Source: Candidatus Cloacimonadota bacterium (lineage in GTDB: Bacteria; Cloacimonadota; Cloacimonadia; Cloacimonadales; Cloacimonadaceae). Taken from it: 36,918 nucleotides of DNA. Positions 7,994-16,398 of this stretch are shown here, in pieces. Within the stretch, counting starts at the first letter, position 1, and every line of letters starts with the position of its first letter. The notes beneath the pieces are model-generated. The model was not told where the DNA came from. It made no database searches and worked only from the letters and a program-made list of their open reading frames with translations. Location: positions 80,546 through 117,463 of the forward strand of contig JAAYEF010000027.1 in NCBI GenBank assembly GCA_012728875.1, written 5' to 3'. The position numbers and the translations under genes were made by a program.

Positions 7994-8615
7994 TTGATAC
8001 TCCTAAGCGGGTTAAAACTGTTTGTATGATCTGGGTGTGGATGGCGGCGGGGGAAAGGCTCGCATCCAAGACCACGAAACGTTTCGGGTTCTGTTTGGCA
8101 AGGTTCAGATATTCTGCTCTCACCAGTTCGCGAAAATCGTTGTGTTCCAGTTCGAGGCGGTCAAGGTTTCTTTTTTTGATCCTTGCCATGCCATCCGAGA
8201 CGGGGATGTCCAAAAGAAAAGTGAGGTCTGGCACGGTGTTGAAGGTGGCAAACTCGGTGAGGATTAGGATCTGCTGTATATCCAGCGAGCGGGCGGCACC
8301 CTGATAGGCGAAGGTGGAATCGAAATAGCGGTCGCAAAGCACTGTCTTGCCGGCGGCCAGGGCGGGCAAGATCCATTCTCCGGTGTGTTGAGCCCGGCTG
8401 GCGCAATAGAGCAGCAGCTCGGTGCGGGGCAGCATGGCGCTGTTTGCGGTGTCCAAAAGCAGGTGGCGAATGGCTTCGGCGATTGGCGGACCGCCGGGTT
8501 CACGGGTTTGCAAAACGGGGACGCCCAGCTCTGCCAAGCGATCGGCAAGCAGGTCCATCTGGGTGGATTTCCCGCTTCCGTCAATTCCTTCAAAAGTGAT
8601 GAAAAGTCCTTTCAT
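7986..8615 (-). CDS. tmk: thymidylate kinase
   Basis: Phosphorylates dTMP to dTDP in the cytoplasm. The 209-residue protein starts with the P-loop FEGIDGSGKST (residues 8-18), has TREPGG near 37-42 and the substrate motif CDRYFDST with the family's DRY signature. The lid region AARSLD..QI is present. The length is normal. The start is 9 bp after the nadB stop, with AAGG 8 nt upstream. The tmk product serves DNA synthesis, a function unrelated to its immediate neighbours. Confidence 0.96.
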   Translation of the reverse strand: MKGLFITFEGIDGSGKSTQMDLLADRLAELGVPVLQTREPGGPPIAEAIRHLLLDTANSAMLPRTELLLYCASRAQHTGEWILPALAAGKTVLCDRYFDSTFAYQGAARSLDIQQILILTEFATFNTVPDLTFLLDIPVSDGMARIKKRNLDRLELEHNDFRELVRAEYLNLAKQNPKRFVVLDASLSPAAIHTQIIQTVLTRLGVSSD

Positions 8616-8624
8616 GGCAGTGCC

Positions 8625-10235
8625 TTAGATGATGGTGTCACTTTTGTAGTGCTCGTCGTCGGGCTGGGGAACGTCGATCAGGAAATGGGCACCGCGGCTT
8701 TCCCTTCTCATCAGGGCGCTGCGGATCACGGCAATGGCGATGATGGCGAGGTTTCGGGTTTCCACCACTTCGCGCCGGACTGCGTTGTGCTGGTAGAAAT
8801 TGTTCACTTCGTTATAGATGTTTTCCATGCGCGACAGGGCATATTTCAAGAGGCGGCGGGAACGGCGGATGCCCACATAGCCGTCCATGATGGTGCCGAT
8901 GATCTCGCGGTTGTGGGAAATCACCACCCACTCGTTTTCGTTGAAATCCTGCATCTGCTTCCAGGGTGGAATTTCGGGAAAGCTGACCGCTTCCTGGTTT
9001 GAAGGATGATTTCCGGCTCGCCAGCCGGTGACCAGGGCTTCCAAAAGTGAGTTTGAAGCCAGACGGTTCGCGCCGTGAAGCCCCGTGCAGGCCACTTCCC
9101 CGGCGGCAAAGAGGTTGTGGATGTCTGTGATGCCGTCGATGGTGGCAAGCACTCCGCCGCAGAAGTAGTGGGCAGCGGGAGCCACGGGGATGGGGTCGCG
9201 CGTGAAGTCGATGCCGCGTTCTTTGAGGCGGCGGTCGATATAGGGAAAGTGGGAACGAAGCTTGTCGTGGGGAATGGTGGAGGCGTCCAGCCAGCAAAAC
9301 TTTTCGCCGCGGCGTTTGAGCTCGGTGTCGATGGCGCGGGAAATGATGTCGCGCGGAGCGAGGTTCGCCTGCGGATGGTAGTTTTTCATGAAAGCCGTGC
9401 CATCCTGCAGTTTGAGGACGGCGCCTTCGCCGCGGACGGCTTCGCTGATCAGGAAGGTTTTGCCTTCGGCGCACCAAAAAGCGGTGGGATGAAACTGGAC
9501 AAATTCCATGTTTGCCAGGCGGCCTCCGGCGAGGCGTGCCATGGCCATGCCGTCTCCGGTCGCCACGTCCGGATTTGTGTTGTGTGCATAAACCCGGGAG
9601 GCGCCTCCGGTGGCAAGCATGGTTTTTTTGGCGCGGAAGATCCGCACTTCGTTTGAGGAACCTTCCAGCACATAGGCGCCCCAGCAGGAAATTCCGGGCA
9701 CAAAGCCCTTGGTTTGAACCACGTGGTGCTGGGTGATGAGGTCGATGGCGATGCTGTTTTCGTAGATGTCGATATTGGGGTCGTTTTGGCAGCTGCGGAT
9801 GAGGGCTTCCATGATCTGGTGGCCGGTGGAATCGGCAGCATAGGCCACGCGGCGATGGGTGTGGCCGCCTTCCAGGGTGAGGGAGAGGTTTTCCAGGCGG
9901 TTGTCGTAGCTGTCGTCGCGCAGGGTGAAGTCTGTCCCAAGGTCAATCAGATATTGGATGAGCTTGGGGCCTTCGGTGATGATCTGGCAGATGACGTCCT
10001 TTTTTCCCAGTTCGGCGCCGGCTTTGAAGGTGTCTTCACAGTGTTCCACAAAGGAATCTCCGGCGTCCAAAACGGCTGCGATGCCGCCCTGGGCATAGTC
10101 TGTGTTGCAGTCTGCCATTTTCTTTTTGGTGACCACAGCCACGCGTCCCAGGCGGGAAACCTGCAGAGCGTAGATGAGCCCGGCGATGCCGCTGCCCAAG
10201 ACCAGAAAATCATAGTCCAGCATGTGTGTGTCCAT
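8625..10235 (-). CDS. nadB: L-aspartate oxidase
   Basis: FAD enzyme that oxidises L-aspartate to iminoaspartate for de novo NAD synthesis; in anaerobes fumarate rather than O2 is the expected acceptor. Seen: the FAD-binding VLGSGIAGL near the N-terminus, the DYAQGGIAAVLD region, HTHRRVAYAAD, FVQFHPTAF, and the conserved GEVACTGLHGANRLASNSLLE close to the C-terminal helical domain. About 536 residues, as expected. Starts at 10241, 10235 and 10223 are possible; 10235 is preferred because AAGG sits 7 nt upstream. It overlaps the end of rimI by about 26 bp. The pathway partners nadA and nadC are not in this window. The NAD role fits an organism running NADH-linked hydrogenase, but this is only context. 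Confidence 0.95.
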   Translation of the reverse strand: MDTHMLDYDFLVLGSGIAGLIYALQVSRLGRVAVVTKKKMADCNTDYAQGGIAAVLDAGDSFVEHCEDTFKAGAELGKKDVICQIITEGPKLIQYLIDLGTDFTLRDDSYDNRLENLSLTLEGGHTHRRVAYAADSTGHQIMEALIRSCQNDPNIDIYENSIAIDLITQHHVVQTKGFVPGISCWGAYVLEGSSNEVRIFRAKKTMLATGGASRVYAHNTNPDVATGDGMAMARLAGGRLANMEFVQFHPTAFWCAEGKTFLISEAVRGEGAVLKLQDGTAFMKNYHPQANLAPRDIISRAIDTELKRRGEKFCWLDASTIPHDKLRSHFPYIDRRLKERGIDFTRDPIPVAPAAHYFCGGVLATIDGITDIHNLFAAGEVACTGLHGANRLASNSLLEALVTGWRAGNHPSNQEAVSFPEIPPWKQMQDFNENEWVVISHNREIIGTIMDGYVGIRRSRRLLKYALSRMENIYNEVNNFYQHNAVRREVVETRNLAIIAIAVIRSALMRRESRGAHFLIDVPQPDDEHYKSDTII

Positions 10236-10671
10236 GTTCATACCTTACCATGACAATGGCGTCTTCGCTGGGATTTTTGTAGTAGTCCCTGCGCACGCCG
10301 AGGTTTATAAAACCGTGTTTTTCATATAGTTTTTGAGCGGCGAGGTTCGATTCGCGCACTTCCAAAAAGATCTTGCTTGCCCCTTCCGCCAGCAGGGTTT
10401 TGAGGGAATGCTGCAATAGCAGCTCGCCCAAGCCCTGGCGCCAAAAGTCTGCATCGATGGCAAAATTCAGGATGATGGCTTCGTCCAAAATCAGGTGGAA
10501 CATGATGTAGCCACGCAGGATCCCATCGAGGCAGAGCACCCAGGAACGCTCCTGGGGCAGGATGTTGAAAGCTTCCAAAGGCCAGGGGTCGGCAAAAACC
10601 TCACGTTCAATCCGCAAGACTTCGCTGAAGTCGCTTTCACGCATGGGGCGGATTTGCGGGTCAGTTTGCAT
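10210..10671 (-). CDS. rimI: RimI-like ribosomal-protein N-acetyltransferase (GNAT)
   Basis: A 153-residue GNAT-fold acetyltransferase using acetyl-CoA. RimI modifies the N-terminal alanine of ribosomal protein S18. Seen: IRPMRESDFSEVLRIEREVFADPWP at the N-terminus is the family's opening, the acetyl-CoA pyrophosphate loop RQGLGELLL follows INFAIDADFW-like strand sequence, and EVRESNLAAQKLYEKHGF closes the fold. The start codon directly abuts the argS stop (TAAATG), and the 3' end overlaps nadB. RimI is often next to tsaB, which is not here, so the exact substrate is an inference from sequence alone. Confidence 0.85.
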   Translation of the reverse strand: MQTDPQIRPMRESDFSEVLRIEREVFADPWPLEAFNILPQERSWVLCLDGILRGYIMFHLILDEAIILNFAIDADFWRQGLGELLLQHSLKTLLAEGASKIFLEVRESNLAAQKLYEKHGFINLGVRRDYYKNPSEDAIVMVRYEHGHTHAGL

Positions 10672-12324
10672 TTACATTTTTTCCGGGGCGCTGATGCCCA
10701 TCAGGTCAAGGCAGCCTGCCAGAACGTCTTTCACCACTTCGATGAGCAGCAGCCTGGCTTGGGAAAGTTCCTTGTATTTGGGGTTCACCACCTGATATTT
10801 GTTGTAGAAACGGTGGAAAAGGCTGCAAAGCTCCTCGGTGTAGGTGGGCAGGCGATGCGGTTCGCGGTGTTCAGCGATCAGTTCGAGGAGACCGGGCAGG
10901 TCGGTCATTTTGTGGATGAGCGCCAGCTCTTCCGGCTTGGTGAGCTTTTGCCCCAGTTCCTTTTTGAAGCTGCGGGGGTAAAGCTTGTCCTTGCGCGCTC
11001 TTTTCAGGATAGAACAGATGCGGGCGTGGGCATATTGGCAGTAGTAAACGGGGTTTTCGTTGTTTTTCTGTAGGGCAAGCTCAAGGTCGAAGTTCAAGTG
11101 GGCGTTGGCTTTGCGGGCAATGAAAAAATAGCGTGCGGCGTCTTTGCCCACTTCGTCGATGAGGTCGTCCATGGTGACGATTTTTCCGGCTCGTTTGCTC
11201 ATCTTCACCCGTTCGCCGCTTTCAAAGAGGTTAACCTGTTGCAGGAAAATCACTTCCAGGATGTCGTCGTCATATTTCAAAGCGCGGAACGCCGCACGGA
11301 GGCGGGGCACATAGCCATGGTGGTCGGGTCCAAAAACGTCGATGAGCTGGGTGTAGCCGCGTTGGATTTTGGTGAGATGGTAGGCGAGGTCGGGCACAAA
11401 ATAGGTGATGGAGCCGTCGCTTTTCATCAGCACGCGGTCTTTGTCGTCGCCAAATTCGGAGGATGAAAACCAGATGGCTTCCTCCTTTTCATAGGTGCAG
11501 TTCGCTTCGGTGAGATAGCTCAAAACCTCTTCCACCACGCCTTCCTGGCGCAGGGCTTTTTCGGAAACCCAGTTTTCGAACTGGACGTCGAAGCGCTCCA
11601 TGCTCATGCGCTGCATTTCAAGGAGTTCGCTCAGGGCAAATTCCTTCATGCGGTCGGTGCGTTCCTTTTCGGGAAGCATGAAAATGCGGACGCCGTCGGT
11701 GGCGTTGAGCTTGTGGGCAAGCTGTCTCACATATTCGCCGTGGTAGGCTTCAAAGGGAAATTCGCCGATGTTTTCGCCGTGGATCTCGCGCAGGCGGAGC
11801 TCAAGGCTTTCCGCAAGGATATCGACCTGGTTTCCGGCGTCGTTCACATAAAACTCACGGTCGGGCTCGAAGCCGACCTTTTTCATCACGCGGTAGAGGG
11901 TGTCTCCAAAAGCGGCGGCACGTGCGCTCACGATGTTCAGAGGCCCAGTGGGGTTTGCGCTCACAAATTCGATGAGCACTTTTTCGCCCTGGCCATAGTC
12001 GGATTGACCAAAATCCTCTCCCAAATCGCGGATGTCGAACAGAATTTTGTGGTAAAGCGAGGGGGCGATCTTGAAGTTTATGAAGCCGGGTCCGGCAATC
12101 TCCACCGCTTTGTAAAACTTGTTTTTACGCAGCTCTTTCACGAGGGTTTCAGCCAGCTTTCTGGGTGCGATCTTGTTTTGCTTTGCCAGGACCATGGCGG
12201 CGTTTGTGGAATAGTCCCCGTGTTCGGGATTGTTCGGCACTTCCACGGTGAAATCACGCTCGCCAGAAAGCTCCAGGGCGCTCAAAACTTCGCTGATATG
12301 ATTATGCAGGAGTCGCTTTATCAT
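10672..12324 (-). CDS. argS: arginyl-tRNA synthetase with an atypical HIGH motif
   Basis: Class I synthetase charging tRNA-Arg, 550 residues. Seen: the N-terminal Add-1-type domain, EFVSANPTGPLN before the ATP site, the KMSK loop as VKMSKRAGKIVTMDDL, and the DALR anticodon-binding region from YYCQYAHARI onward. The ATP-site signature that normally reads HIGH/HVGH reads NIVS (PLNIVSARAAAFGD), so both histidines are absent. I recall similar variants in spirochaete ArgS proteins, so this is probably functional. The start ATG at 12324 overlaps the end of rsfS by 23 bp; an upstream in-frame extension would lie inside rsfS and looks non-protein-like. Confidence 0.95.
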   Translation of the reverse strand: MIKRLLHNHISEVLSALELSGERDFTVEVPNNPEHGDYSTNAAMVLAKQNKIAPRKLAETLVKELRKNKFYKAVEIAGPGFINFKIAPSLYHKILFDIRDLGEDFGQSDYGQGEKVLIEFVSANPTGPLNIVSARAAAFGDTLYRVMKKVGFEPDREFYVNDAGNQVDILAESLELRLREIHGENIGEFPFEAYHGEYVRQLAHKLNATDGVRIFMLPEKERTDRMKEFALSELLEMQRMSMERFDVQFENWVSEKALRQEGVVEEVLSYLTEANCTYEKEEAIWFSSSEFGDDKDRVLMKSDGSITYFVPDLAYHLTKIQRGYTQLIDVFGPDHHGYVPRLRAAFRALKYDDDILEVIFLQQVNLFESGERVKMSKRAGKIVTMDDLIDEVGKDAARYFFIARKANAHLNFDLELALQKNNENPVYYCQYAHARICSILKRARKDKLYPRSFKKELGQKLTKPEELALIHKMTDLPGLLELIAEHREPHRLPTYTEELCSLFHRFYNKYQVVNPKYKELSQARLLLIEVVKDVLAGCLDLMGISAPEKM

Positions 12325-12673
12325 CGTTATTCTCTTTGTTTTTATTTGCTGCCAAATCGGCAAACAGCCGGTCAATCTGGTAAAATTCTCTTTTTTCGGG
12401 CAGGAAAATGTGGATCACCACATCCCCGATGTCCAAAAGTATCCACAGACCATATTCCATTCCGGATTTGCCCAGGATGCGGTATTTTGCTTCCTTTGCC
12501 ATGTCCAGGAGGTGGTTTGCGATGGCTTTGTTGTGCAGGTCGGCGCTGCCTTCACACACCACGATGAAGTCGGTGTAGGCGCTGTTTTCGGATACGTCGT
12601 AAACCTTTATGTTGTCGGCTTGTTTTTCAGCCAGCCAGTTCAGCAGGGCTTCAAGCTTTTCGGTTTTTTGCAA
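12302..12673 (-). CDS. rsfS: ribosomal silencing factor RsfS
   Basis: A 123-residue Iojap/RsfS protein that binds large-subunit protein L14 and blocks subunit joining when nutrients are scarce. Typical motifs are visible: KLEALLNWLAEKQADNIKVYDV, YTDFIVVCEGSADLHNKAIA and GLWILLDIGDVVIHIFLPEKREFYQIDRLF. The start is TTG at 12673, supported by AAGGAG 6 nt upstream. The last 20 or so residues are lysine- and asparagine-rich and overlap the argS start. Often paired with nadD in other genomes; here it sits between a LytR_C protein and argS. Confidence 0.95.
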   Translation of the reverse strand: MQKTEKLEALLNWLAEKQADNIKVYDVSENSAYTDFIVVCEGSADLHNKAIANHLLDMAKEAKYRILGKSGMEYGLWILLDIGDVVIHIFLPEKREFYQIDRLFADLAANKNKENNDDKATPA

Positions 12674-12688
12674 GTTTTTCTCCTTGGT

Positions 12689-13135
12689 TCAGGGTTTCAT
12701 GAAAGTGGTGAAATCTTCACCCAGAATAATGAAGAACGGCACGGGTGAATCCTCGTCCACAGCCAGGGCATGGCGCTTGATGCCGGTCATTTTTTGCAGG
12801 CGGGCCAAGTCCTTGGGGTCGTTGGTTTTCACTTCTATGATGCTTTTGTTGTAGATGGGTTTGGGCGTCGAGCCGATTTCCACCACGTCTATGTTTTTAT
12901 CTTTGATAAATTCCACATATTCGGCGGCGAGGTTTTCCACTCCGCAGCCATTTTTCACAATCACCTTCAGGGCGGGAAGGCTGCTTTCCTCATCCGGCAA
13001 AGCCGCGGCGGGAAGGCCGAAAAAGTGAATGAGGATCAAGCCCAGCAAAACCGCTGATAACAGCGCCACCAAAACCCAAAGGACGGTGCGCTTGGTCCGT
13101 TTTTTTTTGGTTCTGGGCTTTTTTGCTTTGCTCAC
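12689..13135 (-). CDS. membrane-anchored LytR C-terminal-domain protein
   Basis: A 148-residue protein with a very basic N-terminus (KKPRTKKKRTKR) followed by one membrane helix (about residues 17-40). The outside part, from about 52, matches the LytR_C domain: LKVIVKNGCGVENLAAEYVEFIKDKNIDVVE and later YNKSIIEVK. The domain is found after LytR-CpsA-Psr enzymes and alone; its role in the envelope is not well defined. The catalytic LCP domain is absent here. The start is GTG, overlapping the HIT gene stop as GTGA. Confidence 0.8.
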   Translation of the reverse strand: MSKAKKPRTKKKRTKRTVLWVLVALLSAVLLGLILIHFFGLPAAALPDEESSLPALKVIVKNGCGVENLAAEYVEFIKDKNIDVVEIGSTPKPIYNKSIIEVKTNDPKDLARLQKMTGIKRHALAVDEDSPVPFFIILGEDFTTFMKP

Positions 13136-13635
13136 CGACCGGGTTCCTTCAGGCTGTCAAAGGCTTTGCTGAGGCGCTCAAAACTAAGTTCAAAGGCTTC
13201 GGGAATCACACGTTTTCCGCCAACTGCGCTCATGAAGTTGCAATCTCCGTTCCAGCGCGGCACCAGATGGATGTGGAGGTGTTCGTCGATCCCCGCTCCG
13301 GCGGCGCGGCCGAGGTTGATGCCGATATTCATCCCTTCGCAGGCGTAGGCATGGTTCAAAACCCTTTCGCAAAGCTGGAGCTTTTGAGCCAGTTCCGCCA
13401 TCACTTCTGAGGGCAGTTCCGCCAGGCTTTTCACGTGGAGATAGGGCACCAGCATGATGTGGCCGTTGTTGTAGGGATAGCGGTTCAGCATCACATAGCA
13501 GTGTTCGCCGCGGTGGACGATCAGGTTTTCCCAATCCCGGTCGCTTTGGCGAAAACGGCAGAGCACGCAGTCGCCGGGCTTTTCGCTTTCGATGTAGTCG
13601 ATGCGCCAGGGGGAATAGAGATATTTGTCCGTCAC
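13132..13635 (-). CDS. HIT-family protein, probable Ap4A-type nucleotide hydrolase or phosphorylase
   Basis: A 167-residue histidine-triad protein. The triad HLHIHLVPRW places histidines at 119, 121 and 123, with H121 the expected nucleophile. The tail VPRWNGDCNFM is the form seen in Ap4A phosphorylases of the Rv2613c type. CVLC at 23-26 may hold a structural metal. Likely acts on dinucleoside polyphosphates; the exact activity cannot be read from sequence. The start is GTG at 13635, overlapping the upstream stop as GTGA, with AAGG further upstream. Cytoplasmic. Confidence 0.87.
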   Translation of the reverse strand: MTDKYLYSPWRIDYIESEKPGDCVLCRFRQSDRDWENLIVHRGEHCYVMLNRYPYNNGHIMLVPYLHVKSLAELPSEVMAELAQKLQLCERVLNHAYACEGMNIGINLGRAAGAGIDEHLHIHLVPRWNGDCNFMSAVGGKRVIPEAFELSFERLSKAFDSLKEPGR

Positions 13636-14657
13636 GGGGTTTCACCTTCGATGGCTTGAGCGCTGAAGGGCAAAACGCTTCCTTCCGGCAGCTTTGCATT
13701 TTGTAAGATATTGTGGCCTTTGAGGGTGCAGTTTTCACCCAGGAGGCTGTTTTCAATGATGCAGCCGGGACCCACTTTGCTGCCGGCTTTGATCTGGGTT
13801 TTGCCTTTGATCACGCAGTTTTGGCAGATTTCCACGTCGGCTTCCAGGCTCACGTCTTCGCCGATGAAAACGGTTTTGGGGTTGTGGATCATCACGCCGC
13901 TGTTGAGCCACTGCCTGCGGATACAGTCCACAAACTGGTCTTCCAGTTCGGCAAGCTGTTCCTGCGAATTCACGCCGGAGGCTTCCACCAGGTTTTCCAG
14001 CACCACTCCGCCCACTTTTTTGCCCTGTGAACGCAGGATGGAAAGCACGTCGGTGAGGTAGTATTCCTGCTGGTTGTTGGAGTTTGAAACCTGCGTCAGC
14101 GCGGCAAAGAGCTCTGTGGAATTGAAGCAGTAAATCCCTGTGTTCCATTCCTTTATGGCAAGCTGCTCGGCTGTGGCATCCTTGAATTCCACAATCCCGC
14201 TGATTTGACCATCAGGTTCGCGCAGGATGCGTCCATACCTGCCGGGGTCGTCCAAAAAGGCGGTGAGCACGGTGCAGGAAAAGCCGTTTTCAAGGTGTTC
14301 ACGGTGCATTCTTTGCAGGGTTTGCGGGCTGAGCAGAGGAACGTCGCCACTGAGCACCAGCACATCCTGCTCTGGCTCCTGAAAGTAAGGCTGCGCCATC
14401 ATCACGGCGTGCCCGGTGCCAAGCTGCTGAGCCTGCTCGGCAAAAGAGATTCTGGGGTCGCCTTCCAAAAGGGAAACCACGCTCTCCTTTTGGTGACCAA
14501 CCACCACGCAAAGGCTTTCACAGCCAGCCTTGAAGGCGCTTTCCACCACGCGCTGCACCATGGCTTTGCCCGCAATGGGGAAAAGCACTTTGGCGCGGTT
14601 CGAGTTCATTCTGGTGCCCTTTCCGGCAGCCAGGATTATGGCTGTAAGTATGTTCAT
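13632..14657 (-). CDS. GlmU-like UDP-GlcNAc pyrophosphorylase lacking the acetyltransferase part
   Basis: A 341-residue protein whose N-terminal 230 residues are the GlmU nucleotidyltransferase: IILAAGKGTRMNSNRAKVLFPIAGKAM, EQAQQLGTGHAVMMA, LSGDVPLL and EWNTGIYCFN. It should make UDP-GlcNAc from GlcNAc-1-P and UTP. Full GlmU is about 450-460 residues; here the left-handed beta-helix starts (MIHNPKTVFIGEDVSLEADVEI) but stops after about four or five coils, and the acetyl-CoA site and catalytic histidine region are missing. The stop is clean and overlaps the next gene as GTGA, so it is not a frameshift in this window. It overlaps folK by 4 bp. Confidence 0.88.
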   Translation of the reverse strand: MNILTAIILAAGKGTRMNSNRAKVLFPIAGKAMVQRVVESAFKAGCESLCVVVGHQKESVVSLLEGDPRISFAEQAQQLGTGHAVMMAQPYFQEPEQDVLVLSGDVPLLSPQTLQRMHREHLENGFSCTVLTAFLDDPGRYGRILREPDGQISGIVEFKDATAEQLAIKEWNTGIYCFNSTELFAALTQVSNSNNQQEYYLTDVLSILRSQGKKVGGVVLENLVEASGVNSQEQLAELEDQFVDCIRRQWLNSGVMIHNPKTVFIGEDVSLEADVEICQNCVIKGKTQIKAGSKVGPGCIIENSLLGENCTLKGHNILQNAKLPEGSVLPFSAQAIEGETP

Positions 14658-15127
14658 TGAGCTTCCTTTAAGCAGTTCAATTCATCCAAAAGCTGGGACA
14701 CGGTTTTGTTCAAAACAGGATGCCAAAGCTCAGGCTCCACTTCAGATAGCAATTCCAAAACAAAGCAACGCCGGTGAAAATCCGGATGCGGAAGCGTGAG
14801 GCTGGGGCTCTGAATTTCCAAGCTTCCATAGAGCAAAATATCGATGTCGATCACTCTGGGTCCCCAGCGTTCTTCGCGCACTCTACCCAGCTTTGCTTCC
14901 AATTCCAACATCCTCTCCAGCAGTTCATTGGGCTCATATTCCGTATCTATTTCCACCATCTGGTTAAAAAAATCAGGCTGGTCTTCCTTCCCGTATGCCT
15001 TGCTGCGCATCAGGGAGGATTTTCTCAAAACGCGGATGCCGGGATAGGCTTCCAAATGCCGCAATGCGTTTTGCACTTGGAACCCGGGATCCTGCAGGTT
15101 CGAGCCCAGGCTGAGCCAAGCCGTCAT
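14654..15127 (-). CDS. folK: 2-amino-4-hydroxy-6-hydroxymethyldihydropteridine pyrophosphokinase
   Basis: Folate pathway enzyme transferring pyrophosphate from ATP to the pterin alcohol. The 157-residue protein shows LSLGSNL at the N-terminus, the substrate strand FFNQMVEIDT, the metal- and ATP-binding RWGPRVIDIDILLYG and LPHPDFHRRCFVL, all standard HPPK landmarks. It starts as ATGA inside the folB stop, with AGGAG 8 nt upstream, and is coupled in the same way to the glmU-like gene downstream. Confidence 0.96.
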   Translation of the reverse strand: MTAWLSLGSNLQDPGFQVQNALRHLEAYPGIRVLRKSSLMRSKAYGKEDQPDFFNQMVEIDTEYEPNELLERMLELEAKLGRVREERWGPRVIDIDILLYGSLEIQSPSLTLPHPDFHRRCFVLELLSEVEPELWHPVLNKTVSQLLDELNCLKEAQ

Positions 15128-15483
15128 TCACGGCTCCTTTGAACTTCCACTTCCACGCTGCGCAAAATGCCGCGAATGGGCACGGAAGGTTTTTGGATGC
15201 GCAAATTTAGCTGCTGAATGAGGGGGAAGTCTGCCAAAAGCTTGTCTGCCACGAGGTTGGCACACACTTCCAGGAGCTGGAACTGGTGGGTTTCCATGAT
15301 TTCGCGAATCTCGTCGTAAACCTTGGTGTAGTCCACGGTGTCATCCAAATTGCTGATACTGCTGTCGGAAGCCGGGTCGGTACACATTTCCAAGCTCACA
15401 ATAAAGCGCTGGCCAAGGGTTCGCTCTTCATCGTGAACCCCGTGGTAGCCATAAAAAACCATTTCATTCAGCCGGATGATCAT
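15124..15483 (-). CDS. folB: dihydroneopterin aldolase
   Basis: Folate pathway enzyme acting directly before FolK: cleaves dihydroneopterin to the pterin alcohol and glycolaldehyde. The 119-residue protein carries the family opening MVFYGYHGVHDEERTLGQRF, DDTVDYTKVYDEI, the conserved LLEVCANLVADKLL helix and VRIQKP-like LNLRIQKPSVPIRG. Length is normal. The ATG at 15483 has GGGAG upstream and overlaps the preceding gene by 20 bp. The adjacent folB-folK order fits a joint role. Confidence 0.95.
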   Translation of the reverse strand: MIIRLNEMVFYGYHGVHDEERTLGQRFIVSLEMCTDPASDSSISNLDDTVDYTKVYDEIREIMETHQFQLLEVCANLVADKLLADFPLIQQLNLRIQKPSVPIRGILRSVEVEVQRSRE

Positions 15484-15907
15484 CTATTTTTCTCCCTATT
15501 CGCACCTGCAGGCGGTTGCCAAAACATTTATCCATCAGTCTCATCATCAAAAAACTAAGCGCTGTGGCGGCAAAAGCAACGCCGATGGCGGCAATTTCCA
15601 CCAGCCAGCGGGAAGCCAAAATGAACGCCACAAACAGCGTGAGCATGGGCAAACCGAAAACCAAAAGCGAAGACAGCACCCGCGTGGAAGGGGCAATTTC
15701 CAGCTGAACCCTGTCTCCCACAGCCAGTTCCAAATCGGTTTCCAGCTCGAACACCGCCGGGGTGTTGCGTCCAAAACACATTCCCCGCATGGAACAGGAT
15801 TTACAGCCGGCTCCGCGCACAAGCTCCACCCGCACCTGCGAACCTTCCGCCCAAACCACCGTGCCAACGTCTTCCACTGCGGTTTCCCGGTGTTTTTCTT
15901 CGCTCAT
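15464..15907 (-). CDS. RseC/MucC-family membrane protein with cysteine cluster
   Basis: A 147-residue protein of the RseC/MucC (SoxR-reducing system) type. Residues about 10-75 form the cytoplasmic N-terminal domain, with the cysteine motif [10 protein letters not shown] (C-x2-C-x5-C) that could bind an Fe-S cluster. Two membrane helices follow (about 78-100 and 103-122), then a short basic tail. RseC is often beside Rnf genes and linked to electron transport; no Rnf gene is in this window, so its role here is open. Start as ATGA within the rfaE2 stop, with GAGGAAGAG upstream. Confidence 0.82.
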   Translation of the reverse strand: MSEEKHRETAVEDVGTVVWAEGSQVRVELVRGAGCKSCSMRGMCFGRNTPAVFELETDLELAVGDRVQLEIAPSTRVLSSLLVFGLPMLTLFVAFILASRWLVEIAAIGVAFAATALSFLMMRLMDKCFGNRLQVRIGRKIDDHPAE

Positions 15908-16398
15908 TTCTCTTCCTCTTTTGCCAAAATAGCGGCGCGGCGGAGCAGCTCGGTAGTGGAAATCCCTTCCCTGAAGGGCAGGCTTTTCACCATGCCGCCG
16001 TCTGCCAAAACGATGTCGGCGCCAACAATCTGCTCCACTTTCCAGTCTCCGCCCTTCACCAAAACATCGGGGCGAAGCTTCCGGATCAGTTCCAAGGGCG
16101 TTTCCTGCGGGAAAATCAGCACGGCATCCACGCTTTCCAAGGCGGCAAGCACCATGGCGCGCTCTTCCTCGTTCACGAGGGGGCGGGTGTTTCCTTTCAA
16201 TCCACGCACGCTGGCATCGCTGTTCAAGCCTACGATCAATACATCGCCCAGGGCTTTTGCCTGCTCCAAATATTGCACGTGACCGGCGTGAATCAGGTCG
16301 AAACAGCCATTGGTGAAAACCACCCTGCCGCCCCGAGCCTGAAGCTGGGAAGCCAGAATAGCTGCTTCATCCCAGGTTTTGATCTTATTTTTGATCAC
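15904..16398 (-). CDS. rfaE2: heptose 1-phosphate adenylyltransferase (RfaE domain II)
   Basis: Separate-protein form of the C-terminal half of HldE: joins AMP to D-glycero-beta-D-manno-heptose 1-phosphate for ADP-heptose and LPS core synthesis. The 164-residue protein has [23 protein letters not shown], with the nucleotidyltransferase HxGH motif as HAGH, then [16 protein letters not shown] and the substrate loop LVKGGDW. The end [12 protein letters not shown] matches the STT/I motif. The start is GTG at 16398, overlapping the rfaE1 stop by 14 bp. Together with rfaE1 this predicts heptose in the outer surface. Confidence 0.95.
   Translation of the reverse strand: MIKNKIKTWDEAAILASQLQARGGRVVFTNGCFDLIHAGHVQYLEQAKALGDVLIVGLNSDASVRGLKGNTRPLVNEEERAMVLAALESVDAVLIFPQETPLELIRKLRPDVLVKGGDWKVEQIVGADIVLADGGMVKSLPFREGISTTELLRRAAILAKEEEK

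Noticed and set aside
10330-10350. tRNA T-arm-like word GGTTCGATTC
   Set aside because: It lies inside the conserved rimI coding sequence and no acceptor, D or anticodon arm can be folded around it.
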